A DNA stretch of 64,000 nucleotides from Rhodococcus ruber NBRC 15591 (GCF_001894945.1 NZ_BCXE01000002.1:1-64000); one strand, 5' to 3'. Positions 53,422 through 63,865 are shown, numbered from the stretch's first letter. Translations and numbers: made by a program. Notes: generated from the sequence alone by a model not told the origin.

Positions 53422-54726
53422 CTATCCGATCACCGGCACAGTCCCCGGTGCGGCCGGATCGAAGCGGGTCGACATCGAATCCCCGAGGGGGCTCGGCGCC
53501 AGGGTGACGTGACGTCGATCCAACTTCGCCACCGCGTCGACGCCGAGAAGCCGAAGGTGGTGGTCGAGGCCGTGACGGAAGATCTCGATCGCGTGCCCGA
53601 CCCCGCGCTCCCCGGCCGCCATGAGGCCGTAGAGGTAGGGGCGGCCGACGAAAACTGCGGTCGCGCCGAGAGCAACGGCTGCGGCGATGTCCGCGCCCTC
53701 GCGTACGCCGCCGTCGAGAAAAACCGATGCGTCGGCGCCTACGGCGTCCACGATCGGCTCGAGCGCGTCCAGCGGGGCGACGGTCCGATCGAGTTGGCGG
53801 CCGCCGTGGTTCGAAACGACGACGCCGTCGGCACCGAGGTCGACGGCCCGACGGGCCAACTGCGGGTCGAGTATTCCCTTGACGACAAGCGGTCCGTCCC
53901 ATGCTGCACGTACCCACGAGATTTCGTCGAAACCGAAGTTCGAGTCCGTGACAGCCTGGAGCCGCGACCACATGTCGCCCTTCCCTGCCAGCGGGAACGA
54001 CGCCAAGTCGAGCGGTTCCGACGTCGCTGCTCCTGTGAGCCACCCCGGGTGCCGTGCCATCCGCACCATGCTCCCGAATCCGACCTTCGCCGGGATGGAG
54101 AATCCGTTTCGGCTGTCGCGGCGTCGGTCCCCGGCGACCGGCGTATCGACGGTCAGTACGAGAACGCGGTATCCCTCAGTTTCGGCTCGACGCACCAGGT
54201 CGAGCGTCAAGACTCGATCCCGCAACACATAGAGCTGGAACCACAGATCGGGCCGCGGATCGATTCGAGCGATGTCTTCGATGGAACACGTGGCCGGAGT
54301 CGACAGCGTGTACGGGATGCCGGCGGCTCCTGCGGCCTTGGCCACAGCCGATTCCCCCGCCGTGTGCGCGAGCCTGGTGAACCCGGTCGGTCCGAGCACG
54401 AGCGGCACGGCCTGGCGCTTTCCGAACACCTCGACCGAGAGATCGATATCGATACCGGCTGTGGCGCCGACCGGGCCGGGATGGTTGTACACGCGATCGA
54501 ATGCTTCCAGCGCCCGCACCTTACCGCTCTCGGTACCGGCAGCACCGTCGACGAAGTCGAACACCGGACGAGGGGTGCGCACGCGTGCCGCTTCCCTGAG
54601 GTCTTCGATGGTCGGACACCGGTCGAGTACGCGTTCGGCGGGATCGGACTTGGGAAAGCGGAGGTCGAGCATGCTCCACAAGTAGGGAAGGTTTCGAAGT
54701 GCAGTGCGTACCCGTGTCGTCACCAT
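53422..54726 (-). CDS. lldD: FMN-dependent L-lactate/2-hydroxyacid dehydrogenase (434 aa)
   Basis: Alpha-hydroxyacid oxidase/dehydrogenase family: oxidises an L-2-hydroxy acid to the 2-oxo acid. VFDFVDGAAGTE (start of the barrel), VLGPTGFTRLAHTAGE, FQLYVLRDR, VLTVDTPVAGDRRRD, LVVKGIL (catalytic Lys), GVVVSNHGGRQLD (catalytic His and Arg) and VFLDGGVREG are all present. ATG 54726 or GTG 54723. Downstream of a dehydratase gene on the same strand (89 bp), part of the catabolic cluster. L-lactate is only the default substrate name. Confidence 0.87.
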   Translation of the reverse strand: MVTTRVRTALRNLPYLWSMLDLRFPKSDPAERVLDRCPTIEDLREAARVRTPRPVFDFVDGAAGTESGKVRALEAFDRVYNHPGPVGATAGIDIDLSVEVFGKRQAVPLVLGPTGFTRLAHTAGESAVAKAAGAAGIPYTLSTPATCSIEDIARIDPRPDLWFQLYVLRDRVLTLDLVRRAETEGYRVLVLTVDTPVAGDRRRDSRNGFSIPAKVGFGSMVRMARHPGWLTGAATSEPLDLASFPLAGKGDMWSRLQAVTDSNFGFDEISWVRAAWDGPLVVKGILDPQLARRAVDLGADGVVVSNHGGRQLDRTVAPLDALEPIVDAVGADASVFLDGGVREGADIAAAVALGATAVFVGRPYLYGLMAAGERGVGHAIEIFRHGLDHHLRLLGVDAVAKLDRRHVTLAPSPLGDSMSTRFDPAAPGTVPVIG

Positions 54727-54815
54727 GTCCGAAGTGAACTTCTTTCTCGCCGATGATGCGAAGCCGATGCCGAGTCGCCGAAGCGACCCGCGTGATGCGT
54801 CTCGATTGCGACGGG

Positions 54816-56525
54816 TCACTCGTTTTCGGGTGTTTCGATCTCCCACTTCAGGTTTCCGCTGTGAGTGACTGCTCCCCTGTCCGCAGACCCCACCAGACGA
54901 GCGTACTTCTCGGAGGCTCCGGCCAACGGTGTTTCCCGGTGCCGGGGCGTCAGCTCGCGGCGCCGGCGTTCGAGTTCGCTGTGGGCGACCAGCAACTCGA
55001 TCGTTCCTGCCACTGCGTCGATACGAATTCGGTCACCGTTCTCCACGAGTGCGATCGGTCCGCCGTCCGCAGCCTCCGGGCACACGTGGCCCACACACAG
55101 CCCACGGGTGCCACCGGAGAACCGCCCGTCGGTCACCAGCGCCGTCTTCTCCGCCATACCCTGACCGACGATCGCGGATGTCACGCTCAGCATCTCCCGC
55201 ATGCCAGGACCGCCCTTGGGACCTTCGTTACGGATGACGACGACATCTCCCTCGGTGTACTCGCGCCGCCGGACGGCTCGGTACGCGTCCTGCTCGGATT
55301 CGAAGACACGTGCTGTTCCCTCGAACGAGAGTTTCGGTGCCGCCGACACCTTGATCACGGCTCCGTCCGGGGCCAGACTTCCGGTCAGAACGACCAGACC
55401 GCCGGAAGCGCGGATCGGATCGTCGGTGCTCCGCACCACATCACCGTCGGGCTCGGCGACGTCGGCGAGCGCGGTGGCAAGCGACCGGCCGTCGAACGTC
55501 AGTGCGTCACCGTGGAGGTACCCCCCGTCCAGCAGCGCCTTGAGCACCACGGGGACTCCCCCGATCCGGTGCAGGTCGTGCGGCACGTACGGGCCACCGG
55601 GCGTGAGTGCCGCGATGTGCGGCGTGCGTCGGAAGACCTCCGCGAGATCCTTCATCCGGAAGTCGATTCCGGCTTCGTGGGCGATCGCCGGCAGGTGCAG
55701 TGCCGCGTTCGTCGTGCCGCCGGTCGCAGCCACCACCGCTGCCGCGTTCTCGAGGCTCCGCCGGGTCACCACTTCACGGGGCAGCGGGCCGCCCCGGCGC
55801 AGGTTTTCCATCAGCTGCTCACCGGCACGGCGGGCCACCGCCTGACGTTCGGTGTATGCCGCGGGAATGGTCGTGGTTCCCAGCGGTGCCAGACCCAGGG
55901 TCTCCGCATAGGCACCACCTGTTCCGGACGAGAATTGACCGGGGCACGAGCCGACGGTCGACTGGACGTCGTGCGCCATGCGCTCCAACTCGTCGGCAGC
56001 CATCAGGCCCGCCTGTACCTTTCCGATGCCTTCGAGGACCGACAGAGGATTGGTCGGCTTACCGTCGACGAATCCGAGCAGCATCGTGCCGCCGTGCAGG
56101 AACAGACTCGGCACGTTCAACCGCACCATCGCCATCAGCATGCCGGGGATGGTCTTGTCACACGCCCCCACGCCGACCAGCGCGTCGTACTGCTGGGCGC
56201 GCATCACGATCTCCACGGAGTCGGCGATGGCTTCCCGCGACATCAGTGAATATCGCATGCCCTCGTGATTCTGCGTGAGCACATCGGACACCGAGATCGT
56301 GGAGAACTCCCGCGCGGTGCCTCCACCGACCTCGACACCTAGCTTGGCGGCGTCGACCTGGGACTTCAGTGACTGTGAGCACGGGCTGACCTCGCCCAAC
56401 GTATGAGCGACACCGATGAACGGCTGATCGATGGCCCGGTCGTCGAGGCCGGTCGCCCGCAACTGATAACGGTGCAGGGTCCGCTCCACACCGCGAGTGA
56501 CGATCCGAGATCTGTAGTCAGGCAT
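54816..56525 (-). CDS. IlvD/Edd-family dihydroxyacid dehydratase (569 aa)
   Basis: Fe-S dehydratase converting a 2,3-dihydroxy acid or sugar acid to a 2-oxo acid. Three cluster Cys are in family positions: [20 protein letters not shown] and [35 protein letters not shown] and [19 protein letters not shown] are the second-domain signatures. The [11 protein letters not shown] sequence departs from the TANTM of biosynthetic IlvD, so this is a paralogue with another substrate rather than the branched-chain enzyme. Sits between a hydroxyacid dehydrogenase gene and lldD. Confidence 0.87.
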   Translation of the reverse strand: MPDYRSRIVTRGVERTLHRYQLRATGLDDRAIDQPFIGVAHTLGEVSPCSQSLKSQVDAAKLGVEVGGGTAREFSTISVSDVLTQNHEGMRYSLMSREAIADSVEIVMRAQQYDALVGVGACDKTIPGMLMAMVRLNVPSLFLHGGTMLLGFVDGKPTNPLSVLEGIGKVQAGLMAADELERMAHDVQSTVGSCPGQFSSGTGGAYAETLGLAPLGTTTIPAAYTERQAVARRAGEQLMENLRRGGPLPREVVTRRSLENAAAVVAATGGTTNAALHLPAIAHEAGIDFRMKDLAEVFRRTPHIAALTPGGPYVPHDLHRIGGVPVVLKALLDGGYLHGDALTFDGRSLATALADVAEPDGDVVRSTDDPIRASGGLVVLTGSLAPDGAVIKVSAAPKLSFEGTARVFESEQDAYRAVRRREYTEGDVVVIRNEGPKGGPGMREMLSVTSAIVGQGMAEKTALVTDGRFSGGTRGLCVGHVCPEAADGGPIALVENGDRIRIDAVAGTIELLVAHSELERRRRELTPRHRETPLAGASEKYARLVGSADRGAVTHSGNLKWEIETPENE

Positions 56526-56579
56526 GTTTTTCCAATCCAGTGACGAAGATGTGATTCGACGGGCTGTGCAGCCCACCGT

Positions 56580-57563
56580 TCACCGGTCGATCGGCGACGG
56601 TTCGAACTGTGCGGTCGCACCGCCGCGGGGCGCGACGACCGGTGTGACGAACGTGCCGTCGGTGAGGAACTGCCGAAGGTTGTCGAGGAACAGTTCGCCC
56701 ATCGCGGCGCGGGTTCGCTCCGTTGCGCTTCCGACGTGCGGCAGCAACACGGTGTTGTCGAGCCGGCGCAGCGGTTCCGGCACGTTCGGTTCGTCGACGT
56801 ACACGTCGAGGCCGGCACCTGCCAACCCGCCGGTGCCGAGTAGGTCGACGAGAGCTTGCTCGTCGACGAGATGTCCTCGGGCTATGTTGATCAGGTATCC
56901 GTTCGGGCCGAGGGCCTGCAGCACTGCGCGGTCGATCATCCCGGTGTTGTCGGGGCTGCCGGACGCGGCGACGATCAACGCATCCGACCGGGACGCCAGC
57001 TCGATCGGATCGTCGACGTACGGGTACGCCACGTCGGGATCGGGACGACGATTGTGGTAGGCGACCGGACACCCGAACGCCGACAGTCGTGTGGCGACGG
57101 CACGACCGATGCGGCCGAGTCCCACGATGCCGATGTGCATTCCGCTGACGTTGCGGGTTGTCGGGAACAGGCCTTCTGCCCACCGCCCGGCCCGAACGTA
57201 CCGGTCCGCCGCGGGGAATCGGCGCACAACGTTGATCAGCAGTCCGACCGCGGTGTCTGCGACGCATTCGTCGAGCACGCCCGGGGTATTGCTCACCCCG
57301 ATACCCCGCTGCGCCGCGTGGTCGACGTCGATGTTGTCGATGCCGACACCGAGGTTCACCACGGCCTGCAAACGTGGCAGCCGGTCCATCAGAGGCGCGT
57401 CGACCGTTCCGAGCGAGGAGCACGCGACGATGTCGGCGTCGTCGACGCGTGCGGCACCGTCGGACAGTACGGCCACGTCGAACCGTGCGGACAGTGCGGC
57501 CGCGACTTCTGCCGGGAAGGGCTCGACCACCAGCACCCGAACCGGGCGTGCAACGGGTGTCAC
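56580..57563 (-). CDS. D-2-hydroxyacid dehydrogenase, NAD(P)-dependent (327 aa)
   Basis: Interconverts a 2-oxo acid and a D-2-hydroxy acid; glyoxylate/hydroxypyruvate-reductase-like. Rossmann motif GIVGLGRIGRAVATRLSAFG, substrate-binding NLGVGIDNIDV, catalytic Arg in NIARGHLVDE, Glu in YVDEPNVPEP and His in LLPHVGSAT. GTG 57563 overlaps the ferredoxin oxidoreductase stop (GTGA), so the two are coupled. It may feed or drain the 2-oxo acid used by that enzyme. Confidence 0.9.
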   Translation of the reverse strand: MTPVARPVRVLVVEPFPAEVAAALSARFDVAVLSDGAARVDDADIVACSSLGTVDAPLMDRLPRLQAVVNLGVGIDNIDVDHAAQRGIGVSNTPGVLDECVADTAVGLLINVVRRFPAADRYVRAGRWAEGLFPTTRNVSGMHIGIVGLGRIGRAVATRLSAFGCPVAYHNRRPDPDVAYPYVDDPIELASRSDALIVAASGSPDNTGMIDRAVLQALGPNGYLINIARGHLVDEQALVDLLGTGGLAGAGLDVYVDEPNVPEPLRRLDNTVLLPHVGSATERTRAAMGELFLDNLRQFLTDGTFVTPVVAPRGGATAQFEPSPIDR

Positions 57564-60500
57564 GATGCGACCCCCTCGAAGAACCCGCTGCGCAACGAGG
57601 TGAGCCGGGCGTTGTACTCGTCGACGTTGGCGAGCTTGACGTGTTCGTAGCCGCGCACCACGTCCGGTGCAGAAGCGACCTCCACGGCCGCTGCGTGGTT
57701 GTCGGTGCGGAGTGCATTGCCGAGTTCGTCGATCACGCGAATGTAGTCGTCGACCAGTTCACGTTCCAGCCGTCGCATCCGGGTGTAGCCGAACAGGTCG
57801 AGGCGTGTACCGCGCACCTTTCTCGCCGCGCGAAGCGCGACGTACACGACCGAGAACCACGGTCCGAGAGAAATCTTGTTCTTCATGCCCATCGCCCGCA
57901 GGATCGGCGGATGCAGCTTCCAGGTGATCTTCGCCTTGGGGCCGTAGTCTCGCGTGATCCTGCTGCGTTCGACTGCATCGAGCGCAAGGCGCGCCACCTC
58001 GTACTCGTCCTTGTATGCCATCAGCCGATACAGGTTCGCTGCGACGGCCGCGGTGAAGTCGTTCACGCCCGGAGTGGCGTCGCGCTCCGCGGTATGGGCT
58101 CGGGCCACCACGTCGACGTAGCGACGCGCGTATTCGGCGTTCTGGTAGTCGATGAGATCCTCGGAGAAGCGCGCGATGGTGTGCCACAGTTCGGTGTCGC
58201 GCTCCACACCGGTCGAGTCCGCCAGTCGCACCGCGGTAGCGCTCGGCGTCTTCCGATTCTCGGTGGCGGGGTCCAGCTGCACGAGGGCGTCGTCGAGTCC
58301 GGCCGGATCGCTGACCGACTGACGCCCCCGCCGGAACGCTTGCAGATTCGTCTCGACCGAGACACCGTTGATTTCGATCGCTCGTTCGATCGCTGCAGCC
58401 GACAGCGGTAAGGCGCCCGCCTGGTACGCCACTCCGACGAGCATCATGTTCGCGTACTGGTCACTGCCGAACAGCTCGAGCGACAACCGCTGAACGTCGA
58501 CGTAGGTGTTGCGGTCGGCGCGGGTGCGGGCATCGATCCGCCCGGTGAGAGGACCCTGATCGACGAATGCTGTCTCCGGGTTACGAATCATCGCGCCGCT
58601 CGGCACCTCGGCTGTGGACACCACCGCAACGGTGCGCTGCGAATCCGCGACGGCCAGATTGTCCGGGTGGCCCGCGACCAGGATGTCGCAGCCCAGATAC
58701 AGGTCGCATGTCGCGGTCGAGACCTTGGGCGAGAGCGAATGCGCGGCGCGTGTGAACTTCACGTCGCTGACCACCGGACCGGCCTTCTGCGACAGCCCTA
58801 CCTGGTCGAGGCTGCGCGGCATCAACCCGTCCATGTATCCGGCGACAGCCAGCGTCTGCGCGACCGTCACGATGCCGGTACCGCCGATCCCCGTGATGCG
58901 GATGTTGAACTCCTCCGGCGCGTCGGTGGAACCGGCCGGGTCGGGCAGCGCATCGTGGCTCAGGGGCGCGGCGGCCGGGCGTTGCGGCCCCGCATAGTCC
59001 TTGTCGGGCACGATCTCCATGAACGACGGGCAGTCACCGGTCATGCAGGTGAGGTCGGAATTGCACGAGGCCTGGTGAATCTGTGTCTTGCGGCCGAACT
59101 CGGTGTCGACCGGGACGACGGACAGGCAGTTCGATTTGCGGCCGCAGTCACCGCATCCTTCGCAGATCCGCTCGTTGATCACCACCCGCACCGCCGGTTG
59201 CGGCGCCTTGCCGCGTTTGCGATGCCGGCGCAGTTCTGCAGCACAGGGCTGGTCATGGATGAGCACGGTGGTACCGGGGACTGTTCGCAGTTCTTCCTGC
59301 AGGGTCAGCAGTTCGGTTCGGTCGTGGACGGTGGTCCTGGCCGGAAGCCGCACACCCTTGTAGTTCTCCGGATGATCGGTCGTGATGCAGATCCGCTCGA
59401 CCCCCTCCGACGCCAAGGTGCCGGCGAGCTTCGGCACGGTGTACTCCCCGACAGCATCCTGGCCGCCGGTCATCGCCACCGTCGAGTTGTACAGCACCTT
59501 GTACGTGATGTTGGTCCTGGCGGCGACCGAGGCCCGGACCGCCATCAATCCCGAGTGCGACAACGTCCCGTCACCGAGGTTCTGGAAGATGTGATCTGCG
59601 TGGACGTACGCCTGCTGTCCGATCCACTGGGCACCTTCGCCTCCCATCTGTGTGAGCCCGGTGACATTGCCGACTTGTTCGGGGTCCATGAACGTCGTCA
59701 TACCGTGGCAACCGATCCCGGCGCCCATCAGCGACCCTTCGGGCGCCTTCGTCGAACTGTTGTGCGGGCATCCCGAGCAGAAGTACGGGGTGCGGGAGGC
59801 GATCGTGAGAGGAAGAAGAAGCTTCGACGGCGGAGCCAGCCGACGAAGCCGATCGCGCACCGAAGCGACATCCTTGTTCGCAAGGATCATCGGGGCGAGC
59901 GCCCCGGTGATCGCGTCCGCGTCGACACCGCCGTGGCTCGGCAGCACGGCATGCCCGTGCTGGTCGGTCTTGCCGATCACGATCGGGCCGGCCCCGGCAC
60001 CGTACAGCGCCTCCTTGACCAGAGTCTCGAGGAACGGACCTTTGTCTTCGACCACCAGGATCTTGTTCAACCCATCGGCGAACTGACGCACGATCTGCTC
60101 GTCCAGAGGCCAGATCATACCGATCTTGAGGAGGCGGATGCCGGCCGCGGCCAACGCTTCGTCGTCGCCGAGACCCATGTCGGACAACGCCTGCCGTACT
60201 TCGAGGTACGGCTGCCCCGCAACGGCGATGCCCAGTACGTCATCGCGTCCAGAGGCCACGATCCGGTTCAAGCCGTTGAGTCGTGCGTATTCGAGGGCGA
60301 GGGGCAGTCGAACTTCCAGAAGGTTACGTTCCGCGGCCACCGCGGCCGCTGCCACCGGCTTGGTCATCACCTCGTGGACGTAGCGACGACCGTCGACGAG
60401 GGGAAACACAGGGTCGAATCCGTCCGTGTCCGCCTCGACACACGCCAACGAATCTGCGACGTGGGTGGCGACTTTCATGGCCACCCACGCACCACTCGCC

Positions 60501-61093
60501 CGCGACATCGACACACCGTGCAGGCCCCAGTGCAGCACCTCCTGCGCATCGGCCGGCATCAAGGTCGGAACGAGAGCCGACCGCAGAACCGTTTCCGAAC
60601 CGCACGGTACCGTCGAGGATTTCGCCGTCGCATCGTCACCGCAGAAGGCCAGGACCCCGCCGTCCGCACTCGTCCCCATCAGGTTTCCGTGCCGGATCGC
60701 GTCGAGCGCCTGGTCGACCCCAGGTGCCTTGCCGTACCAGTAGCCCGAGACTCCGGCATACGGCGAACCCAACTGCCCCACCGACTGAGTTCCCTGCACC
60801 GCAGTCGCAGCGAGAAACTCGTTCATCCCCGGCACGAAGTCGACGCCGTGCTCCGCCAGCAGCCCCGAAATGGGTCGCATGGTGAAATCGAGCGTCCCCA
60901 GTGGCGATCCCTGGTAGCCGCTGACGAAGGCTCGGGTGCGCAGTTCGTTGCGCGCGTCGATCCGGCGCATGTCGAGCGGCACCCGACACACTGCCTGCAC
61001 CCCGGTCAGCAGAATTGGGCCGTTGGCGGCCGCGAATCGATCGGCGAGATCGACTCGGCGGGCAAGAGCCTCGGCGGCGGGCATCGACGACAT
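57560..61093 (-). CDS. Indolepyruvate-type 2-oxoacid:ferredoxin oxidoreductase, fused subunits (1177 aa)
   Basis: Decarboxylates an aryl or branched 2-oxo acid to acyl-CoA with ferredoxin as acceptor. Fusion of IorA- and IorB-like parts: N-terminal YQGSPLGTLD (TPP domain), FCSGCPHNSST (CxxC, TPP domain), Fe-S region CEGCGDCGRKSNCLSV and CMTGDCPSF, then the gamma domain ITGIGGTGIVTVAQTLAVAG and a C-terminal extension. ATG 61093 with AGGAG 12 bp upstream. Opposite strand carries a long spurious frame. First gene of the four-gene cluster, divergent from the PucR-type regulator. Confidence 0.9.
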   Translation of the reverse strand: MSSMPAAEALARRVDLADRFAAANGPILLTGVQAVCRVPLDMRRIDARNELRTRAFVSGYQGSPLGTLDFTMRPISGLLAEHGVDFVPGMNEFLAATAVQGTQSVGQLGSPYAGVSGYWYGKAPGVDQALDAIRHGNLMGTSADGGVLAFCGDDATAKSSTVPCGSETVLRSALVPTLMPADAQEVLHWGLHGVSMSRASGAWVAMKVATHVADSLACVEADTDGFDPVFPLVDGRRYVHEVMTKPVAAAAVAAERNLLEVRLPLALEYARLNGLNRIVASGRDDVLGIAVAGQPYLEVRQALSDMGLGDDEALAAAGIRLLKIGMIWPLDEQIVRQFADGLNKILVVEDKGPFLETLVKEALYGAGAGPIVIGKTDQHGHAVLPSHGGVDADAITGALAPMILANKDVASVRDRLRRLAPPSKLLLPLTIASRTPYFCSGCPHNSSTKAPEGSLMGAGIGCHGMTTFMDPEQVGNVTGLTQMGGEGAQWIGQQAYVHADHIFQNLGDGTLSHSGLMAVRASVAARTNITYKVLYNSTVAMTGGQDAVGEYTVPKLAGTLASEGVERICITTDHPENYKGVRLPARTTVHDRTELLTLQEELRTVPGTTVLIHDQPCAAELRRHRKRGKAPQPAVRVVINERICEGCGDCGRKSNCLSVVPVDTEFGRKTQIHQASCNSDLTCMTGDCPSFMEIVPDKDYAGPQRPAAAPLSHDALPDPAGSTDAPEEFNIRITGIGGTGIVTVAQTLAVAGYMDGLMPRSLDQVGLSQKAGPVVSDVKFTRAAHSLSPKVSTATCDLYLGCDILVAGHPDNLAVADSQRTVAVVSTAEVPSGAMIRNPETAFVDQGPLTGRIDARTRADRNTYVDVQRLSLELFGSDQYANMMLVGVAYQAGALPLSAAAIERAIEINGVSVETNLQAFRRGRQSVSDPAGLDDALVQLDPATENRKTPSATAVRLADSTGVERDTELWHTIARFSEDLIDYQNAEYARRYVDVVARAHTAERDATPGVNDFTAAVAANLYRLMAYKDEYEVARLALDAVERSRITRDYGPKAKITWKLHPPILRAMGMKNKISLGPWFSVVYVALRAARKVRGTRLDLFGYTRMRRLERELVDDYIRVIDELGNALRTDNHAAAVEVASAPDVVRGYEHVKLANVDEYNARLTSLRSGFFEGVAS

Positions 61094-61189
61094 CGGTGTA
61101 GCACTCTCCTAAGACTGGACGTGAACACGAAGTTAAAGTGGTCTGATCCGGAATTCCATGACGAAATCCCGCAGAAGGAGACCTCGGAT

Positions 61190-62320
61190 TTGGGCAAAAC
61201 GCAGAAGAGCCAGGTGCACCTCGTTGCGCTGCTCGCGCAGATCACCGACAAAGGCTCGCAGCTCTCCGACCTCGTGGTGAACCGCATCCGATCCGAGGTA
61301 CCGCAATACTCGGTGGTGCCACCGGCTTCTCACCGCGAAGTGGTGGCAGGTCAGGTGGCAGGAATCCTTGCCGGATTGCAGGAGCAGAGGACCCCGAGTC
61401 CGTCCCAAATTTCCGGGGCCCGAGAACTGGGACGCCGACGTGCCGCACAGGGTATCGCGCTCGGCAATGTGATCGAAGCGTATCACATTGCCTACCGGGA
61501 GATCTGGAACGAACTGCTCGAGCTGTCGCGCGCGGAGAATGCCGGCACCAGCGAACCGCTGCTGTCCGTCGTGGCACTGCTGTGGAACTGGTTCCACCGC
61601 TTGAGTGCTGCTGTGGCGGAGGGTCATTCCGACGAACTGCGCTCGAACTCGACAACCCGCGCGGTGATTCAGCGGGAGTTTCTCCATGCCCTGATTTCGG
61701 GAACAGCGTTGCAGCATCGCGCGCTCGCCACCTCCCTCGGATTCGACCCGGACGGACCCTTTCAAGTCGCCTGTATCGAAGGTTTCCCCCGGCACCTGTC
61801 TGCTCGCCTCGACGAGGAACTCGCCGGCAATGGTGGCGCGGTACTGTTCGACGACGAACGCACGGTGGTGGTCCTGCAGAATGTTGCGGCACCGGAGTTC
61901 CTGGAGCGGTTGCACGCGCTCGCCTCCACCGCGATCGCCGGAGTCGGTCATACCCGTACCGGACTGTCGGGGGCGACGGACAGCGTGAAGGACGCGCAGC
62001 TTGTCCTGACCCGGGCCTGCAAGCTCGGCCGCAGCATCACGCTGGCCGAGGATTGGCTCATGGCGATTCTCGACAACTCGGCTGCTCACCTGCGTCCGCT
62101 CCTGCGACACGGCACCGAGGTGGCGGCCCGCAACGATCGGCTCGCCGAAACGTTGCGGGCATTCGCCACCAGCGGATTCTCCCTGTCGGCGTGCGCGCGG
62201 GAACTACGCGTGCATCCGAACACGGTGAAGTATCGACTCGACCGGTGGCGGGAGCTGACCGGATGGGACGTGCACGACGTCGAAGGTCTCGTGGCGTCGC
62301 TGCGCTGCCTCGAAGGCTGA
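61190..62320 (+). CDS. PucR/CdaR-type regulator (376 aa)
   Basis: Transcription factor with the PucR C-terminal helix-turn-helix: LAETLRAFATSGFSLSACARELRVHPNTVKYRLDRWRELTG (residues about 326-366), preceded by a degenerate GGDEF-like domain and an N-terminal sensor part (RELGRRRAAQGIALGNVIEAYH). TTG 61190 is chosen for AAGGAG 9 bp upstream; GTG 61121 is a longer alternative. It shares the intergenic region with the oxidoreductase operon and probably activates it in response to the substrate. Confidence 0.85.
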   Translation: MGKTQKSQVHLVALLAQITDKGSQLSDLVVNRIRSEVPQYSVVPPASHREVVAGQVAGILAGLQEQRTPSPSQISGARELGRRRAAQGIALGNVIEAYHIAYREIWNELLELSRAENAGTSEPLLSVVALLWNWFHRLSAAVAEGHSDELRSNSTTRAVIQREFLHALISGTALQHRALATSLGFDPDGPFQVACIEGFPRHLSARLDEELAGNGGAVLFDDERTVVVLQNVAAPEFLERLHALASTAIAGVGHTRTGLSGATDSVKDAQLVLTRACKLGRSITLAEDWLMAILDNSAAHLRPLLRHGTEVAARNDRLAETLRAFATSGFSLSACARELRVHPNTVKYRLDRWRELTGWDVHDVEGLVASLRCLEG

Positions 62321-62340
62321 GGACTGCGGGCACCACACAC

Positions 62341-63708
62341 TCATCGTCCTGACACGACCTCGTCCGGTTTCGCCGCTTCGGCGACCGCAGGCGCGTCGTC
62401 GAGCCCACGGCGCATCGCGAGCAGAACGATCGCGGCCCCGACGAGGACGGCACCGATGATGTACATCGGAGTGTCGAAGCTTCCGGTCACATCCTTCATG
62501 TAACCGGCGACGTACGGTCCGATGAATCCGCTCAGGTTCGCGAACGAGTTCATCAATCCGATCCCCGCGGCGAGGGCCATGCCGGTGAGGAATCGTGGGG
62601 GAATGGACCACGCTGTCGATGTTGCGCTGAGCACTCCCGAAAGCAGCAGCGCAATCCCCACCAGCATGATGTACGGCGACCAGTTACCCACTACCGCGAT
62701 CGTGATGCCGGCCGCGGCGACGAGCATGGAGATCCCGGTGTGCCAGATGCGCTCGCCGGTGCGGTCGGAGTGCCGGCTCATGAGGATCATCGCGACAGTG
62801 CCCACAACGAACGGCAACGCCGTGATCAGCCCCACTTGGACGAGGGAGAATTCCAGTCCCCAACTCTCGGACATTCCCGAGATCATCTGCGGCAGGAAGA
62901 ACGACACGCCGTAGAACCCGTAGAAGATGCCGAAGAGCACCACACTCATGCTCACCACACGAACGTCCTTGAGCGAGCGCAGACTCCCCTGGTGCCCCTC
63001 GACCCTCTCCGGACCGTCGGCAGCCAGTTCGTTTTCCAACCAACGTCGTTGGTCTTCGGTCAGCCACTCGGCTTGTGAGGGCCGGCTGGTCAGGTAGAAG
63101 AAGGTGACGACACCGAGTACGACCGTCGGCAACCCTTCGATCAGGAACATGGCTCGCCAACCCGCGAGCCCGAGGAATCCGTCGAAATGTTGCATGATCG
63201 CGGTCGACAGGGGTCCGCCGATCACGGACGACAAGGGAACGGCCACGTACAGCAGGGCAACGATCCGTGCCCTGTGGCGCTCCGGATACCAGTAGGTCAG
63301 GTACAGGATGAGTCCGGGCAGTAGGCCCGCTTCGGCGAAGCCGAGCAGAAACCGCGCAACGAAGAACTGAATCTCGTTCTGAACGAACGCCGTTGCAGCA
63401 GAGACCAGTCCCCACGAGACGGCGATGCGAGCAATCCAGATCCGCGCTCCGACCTTGTGGAGGATCATGTTGCTGGGCACTTCGAACACAAAGTACCCTA
63501 CGAAGAACAGGCCTGCCCCGAAACCGAAAGCGGCCTGACTCATGCCGAGGTCCGAGTTCATCTGCAAGGCAGCGAAACTGACGTTCACTCGATCGAGGAA
63601 GTTGAGGAAGTAGAGCAGGATCAGGAACGGAAGCAGACGCCGGGTGATACGCCCGATGGTCGCTTTCTCGATTGCCTCACCCTGAGCGGCGTCGATGTGA
63701 TGGGTCAC
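62341..63708 (-). CDS. MFS transporter, anion:cation symporter (ACS) family (455 aa)
   Basis: Twelve-segment importer. Family motifs: NFLDRVNVSFAAL at the first helix, NSDLGMSQAAFGFGAGLFFVGYFVFEVPSN (helices 2-3), RFLLGFAEAGLLPGLILYLTYWYP, and a central cytoplasmic loop (residues 205-240). ACS members import tartrate, phthalate, 4-hydroxyphenylacetate and other organic anions, so it likely supplies the substrate of the adjacent cluster. GTG 63708 with GGAGG upstream. Convergent with the regulator (20-bp gap). Confidence 0.9.
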   Translation of the reverse strand: MTHHIDAAQGEAIEKATIGRITRRLLPFLILLYFLNFLDRVNVSFAALQMNSDLGMSQAAFGFGAGLFFVGYFVFEVPSNMILHKVGARIWIARIAVSWGLVSAATAFVQNEIQFFVARFLLGFAEAGLLPGLILYLTYWYPERHRARIVALLYVAVPLSSVIGGPLSTAIMQHFDGFLGLAGWRAMFLIEGLPTVVLGVVTFFYLTSRPSQAEWLTEDQRRWLENELAADGPERVEGHQGSLRSLKDVRVVSMSVVLFGIFYGFYGVSFFLPQMISGMSESWGLEFSLVQVGLITALPFVVGTVAMILMSRHSDRTGERIWHTGISMLVAAAGITIAVVGNWSPYIMLVGIALLLSGVLSATSTAWSIPPRFLTGMALAAGIGLMNSFANLSGFIGPYVAGYMKDVTGSFDTPMYIIGAVLVGAAIVLLAMRRGLDDAPAVAEAAKPDEVVSGR

Positions 63709-63760
63709 TACCCACCCTCCTGTTGTGTGGACGGCACTGAAGCCTTACGAAAAGCAGACA

Positions 63761-63788
63761 GGCGCCCGACCGGCTGTTCGCGGGCGCC
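63761..63788 (-). terminator. Short hairpin downstream of the terminal hydrolase gene
   Basis: Arms GGCGCCCG (63761-63768) and CGGGCGCC (63781-63788), a perfect 8-bp stem with 12-nt loop, about 80 bp past the stop at 63866 and upstream of the MFS gene. Weak terminator candidate. The rest of the 157-bp spacer shows only the MFS ribosome site. Confidence 0.4.
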
Positions 63789-63865
63789 GCGCACCGCACC
63801 GCACGCCTCGAGATCGCAGCGTCCGGTGTGTGTTGGGTTTTACGATCCGGCTCGGCCGGGCCGGT

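Noticed and set aside
58667-62320. A 1217-codon open plus-strand frame through the oxidoreductase region
   Set aside because: Its first two thirds are antisense to the 1177-aa ferredoxin oxidoreductase and give Arg/His-rich, low-complexity protein without motifs. Only the last part (from about 61190) is the PucR-type regulator.
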